Shown piece after piece: positions 4,205-5,160 of a stretch of DNA of 5,160 nucleotides. Position 1 is the stretch's first letter, and each line of letters starts with the position of its first letter. The translations under genes and the position numbers were made by a program. Where the stretch lies: assembly GCA_003132865.1 (NCBI GenBank), contig PKYZ01000875.1, forward strand, positions 1 to 5,160, given 5' to 3'. Below the pieces are notes generated by a model. The model was not told the origin of the DNA. It worked only from the letters and a program-made list of their open reading frames with translations, and ran no database searches. This DNA comes from Bryobacterales bacterium. GTDB lineage: Bacteria; Acidobacteriota; Terriglobia; Bryobacterales; Bryobacteraceae.

Positions 4205-5160
4205 CTAGGCCATCTTAATCTCCGCCGCCGCCCGCAACCCCAGCGCCTCAATCTCCTGCTCGCGGATGCGGAACTTCTGCACCTTCCCCGTCACCGTCAT
4301 GGGGAAGCCGTCCACGAACCGTATATACTGCGGAATCTTGAAGTGCGCGATCTGCCCCCGGCAGTAATCGCGCACCTCATCTTCCGTCATCCGTTCGCCC
4401 GCCTTCAGCTTGATCCATGCCAGCACAGCCTCGCCCAGCCGCGCATCCGGCAGCCCCACCACGTACACATCCGCGATCTTCGGATGCCGATGCAGGAACT
4501 CCTCAATCTCGCGCGGATAGATATTCTCGCCGCCGCGAATGATCATCTCCTTCAACCGGCCCGCCATATGGAAGTATCCGTCGTCGCGCATCACCGCCAG
4601 GTCGCCGGTGCGCAGCCACCCTTCCGGGTCGATGGCCCGAGCCGTGGCCTCCGGCTCCTGATCGTAGCCCTTCATCACCAGATAGCCGCGCGTGCACAGT
4701 TCGCCCCGTTGGCCCGTCTCGACGACCTCATCGTTCCACGGCGCGACAATTCTCACTTCCGTCTCGGGCAGCGCCCGCCCGATCGTCGCCACGCGATGCT
4801 CCAGGCTATCGTCGGCCGCCGACATCGTGATCGCCGGAGAGCTTTCCGTCTGGCCATAAGCCACGCTCATCCCGCTGCAGTTCATCTCCGAGACGACCCG
4901 CTTCATCACCTCCACCGGACACGGCGCGCCCGCCATAATCCCGCTCCGCAGCGTGGCCATATTGTACTTGCGGAAATCCGGATGCTCCAGTTCCGCGATG
5001 AACATGGTGGGCACGCCGTAGATCAGTGTACACCGCTCCGCATCGATCGCCTGCAGCGTCGCCAGCGGATCGAACTGCGCCGCCGGCAGCACCAGCGCGA
5101 TGCCGTGCACGATCGCCAGCAGCGAGCTCATCACGCACCCGAAGCAGTGATAGAGCGGCA
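4205..5160 (-). CDS. Acyl-CoA synthetase (AMP-binding), C-terminal part (5' end outside window)
   Basis: The frame is open from the right edge to the stop at 4205-4207, giving 317 visible residues. The GTG/ATG codons near 5134-5129 are internal, because the conserved PLYHCFG segment precedes them. Counting from the GTG at 5134, motifs of the adenylate-forming family appear in order: YGQTESSP (93-100, A5), GWLRTGDLA (172-180, A7 with Asp178), [20 protein letters not shown] (192-211, A8 hinge), and MTVTGKVQK (279-287, A10) with catalytic Lys284. The ATP-binding P-loop (A3) lies beyond the window. The pattern fits a medium/long-chain fatty acyl-CoA synthetase (FadD/ACSF2-like), which activates a carboxylic acid via acyl-AMP to acyl-CoA. 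All visible catalytic residues are intact. It converges on the sulfurtransferase gene with only 31 bp between stops. The exact substrate cannot be told. Confidence 0.93.
   Translation of the reverse strand, partial: PLYHCFGCVMSSLLAIVHGIALVLPAAQFDPLATLQAIDAERCTLIYGVPTMFIAELEHPDFRKYNMATLRSGIMAGAPCPVEVMKRVVSEMNCSGMSVAYGQTESSPAITMSAADDSLEHRVATIGRALPETEVRIVAPWNDEVVETGQRGELCTRGYLVMKGYDQEPEATARAIDPEGWLRTGDLAVMRDDGYFHMAGRLKEMIIRGGENIYPREIEEFLHRHPKIADVYVVGLPDARLGEAVLAWIKLKAGERMTEDEVRDYCRGQIAHFKIPQYIRFVDGFPMTVTGKVQKFRIREQEIEALGLRAAAEIKMA

Noticed and set aside
3286..4251. A 321-codon open frame on the minus strand opposite the sulfurtransferase gene
   Set aside because: Long antisense frames are common in GC-rich genes. 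Its translation is low-complexity (Arg, Gly, Ala rich), and the + strand gene has an intact active site, promoter and ribosome-binding site.

Overview
The window looks like a chromosomal segment of a fairly GC-rich bacterium. It has a Shine-Dalgarno-led sulfurtransferase gene, an RNase E/G-type ribonuclease ending without a long C-terminal scaffold, palindromic intergenic hairpins and heptamer repeats. Together these are reminiscent of Acidobacteriota, perhaps Solibacter/Bryobacter-like, but that placement is an impression from protein style and not a proven assignment.

Layout from left to right. (1) 1-444, + strand: the C-terminal part of an RNase E/G-family ribonuclease, cut by the window edge; its stop codon lies in an 18-bp tandem duplication. 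(2) 445-679: a spacer with a cluster of tandem GC-rich hairpins (491-542), then an AT-rich patch with an A-tract and a good -10 box. (3) 680-1228, + strand: a Panacea/SocA-type (DUF4065) protein, a domain best known as the antitoxin part of toxin-antitoxin pairs; no toxin gene is visible beside it. (4) 1229-1482: no convincing gene. (5) 1483-2442, + strand: a ketoacyl-ACP synthase III (FabH-like) with an intact Cys-His-Asn triad but altered CoA/acyl-pocket positions. (6) 2443-3309: a long, mostly non-coding stretch with a boxA-like motif, a strong GC hairpin, three GGGGTA repeats that can form alternative hairpins, and a 32-codon ORF for a small predicted membrane peptide. (7) 3310-4173, + strand: a two-domain rhodanese (thiosulfate sulfurtransferase type). 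(8) 4205-5160, - strand: the C-terminal part of an acyl-CoA synthetase, convergent with the rhodanese gene. The 31 bp between the two stop codons is a tandem heptamer repeat.

The genes do not form an obvious pathway or operon. Gaps are long and the visible promoter elements are gene-specific. The KAS III and the acyl-CoA synthetase both handle acyl thioesters, but they lie about 1.8 kb apart on opposite strands, so a joint role is speculative. The less ordinary parts are the Panacea protein without a visible toxin, the divergent KAS III, and the structured region 2640-3235. No CRISPR array, rRNA, tRNA or transposase gene was seen.
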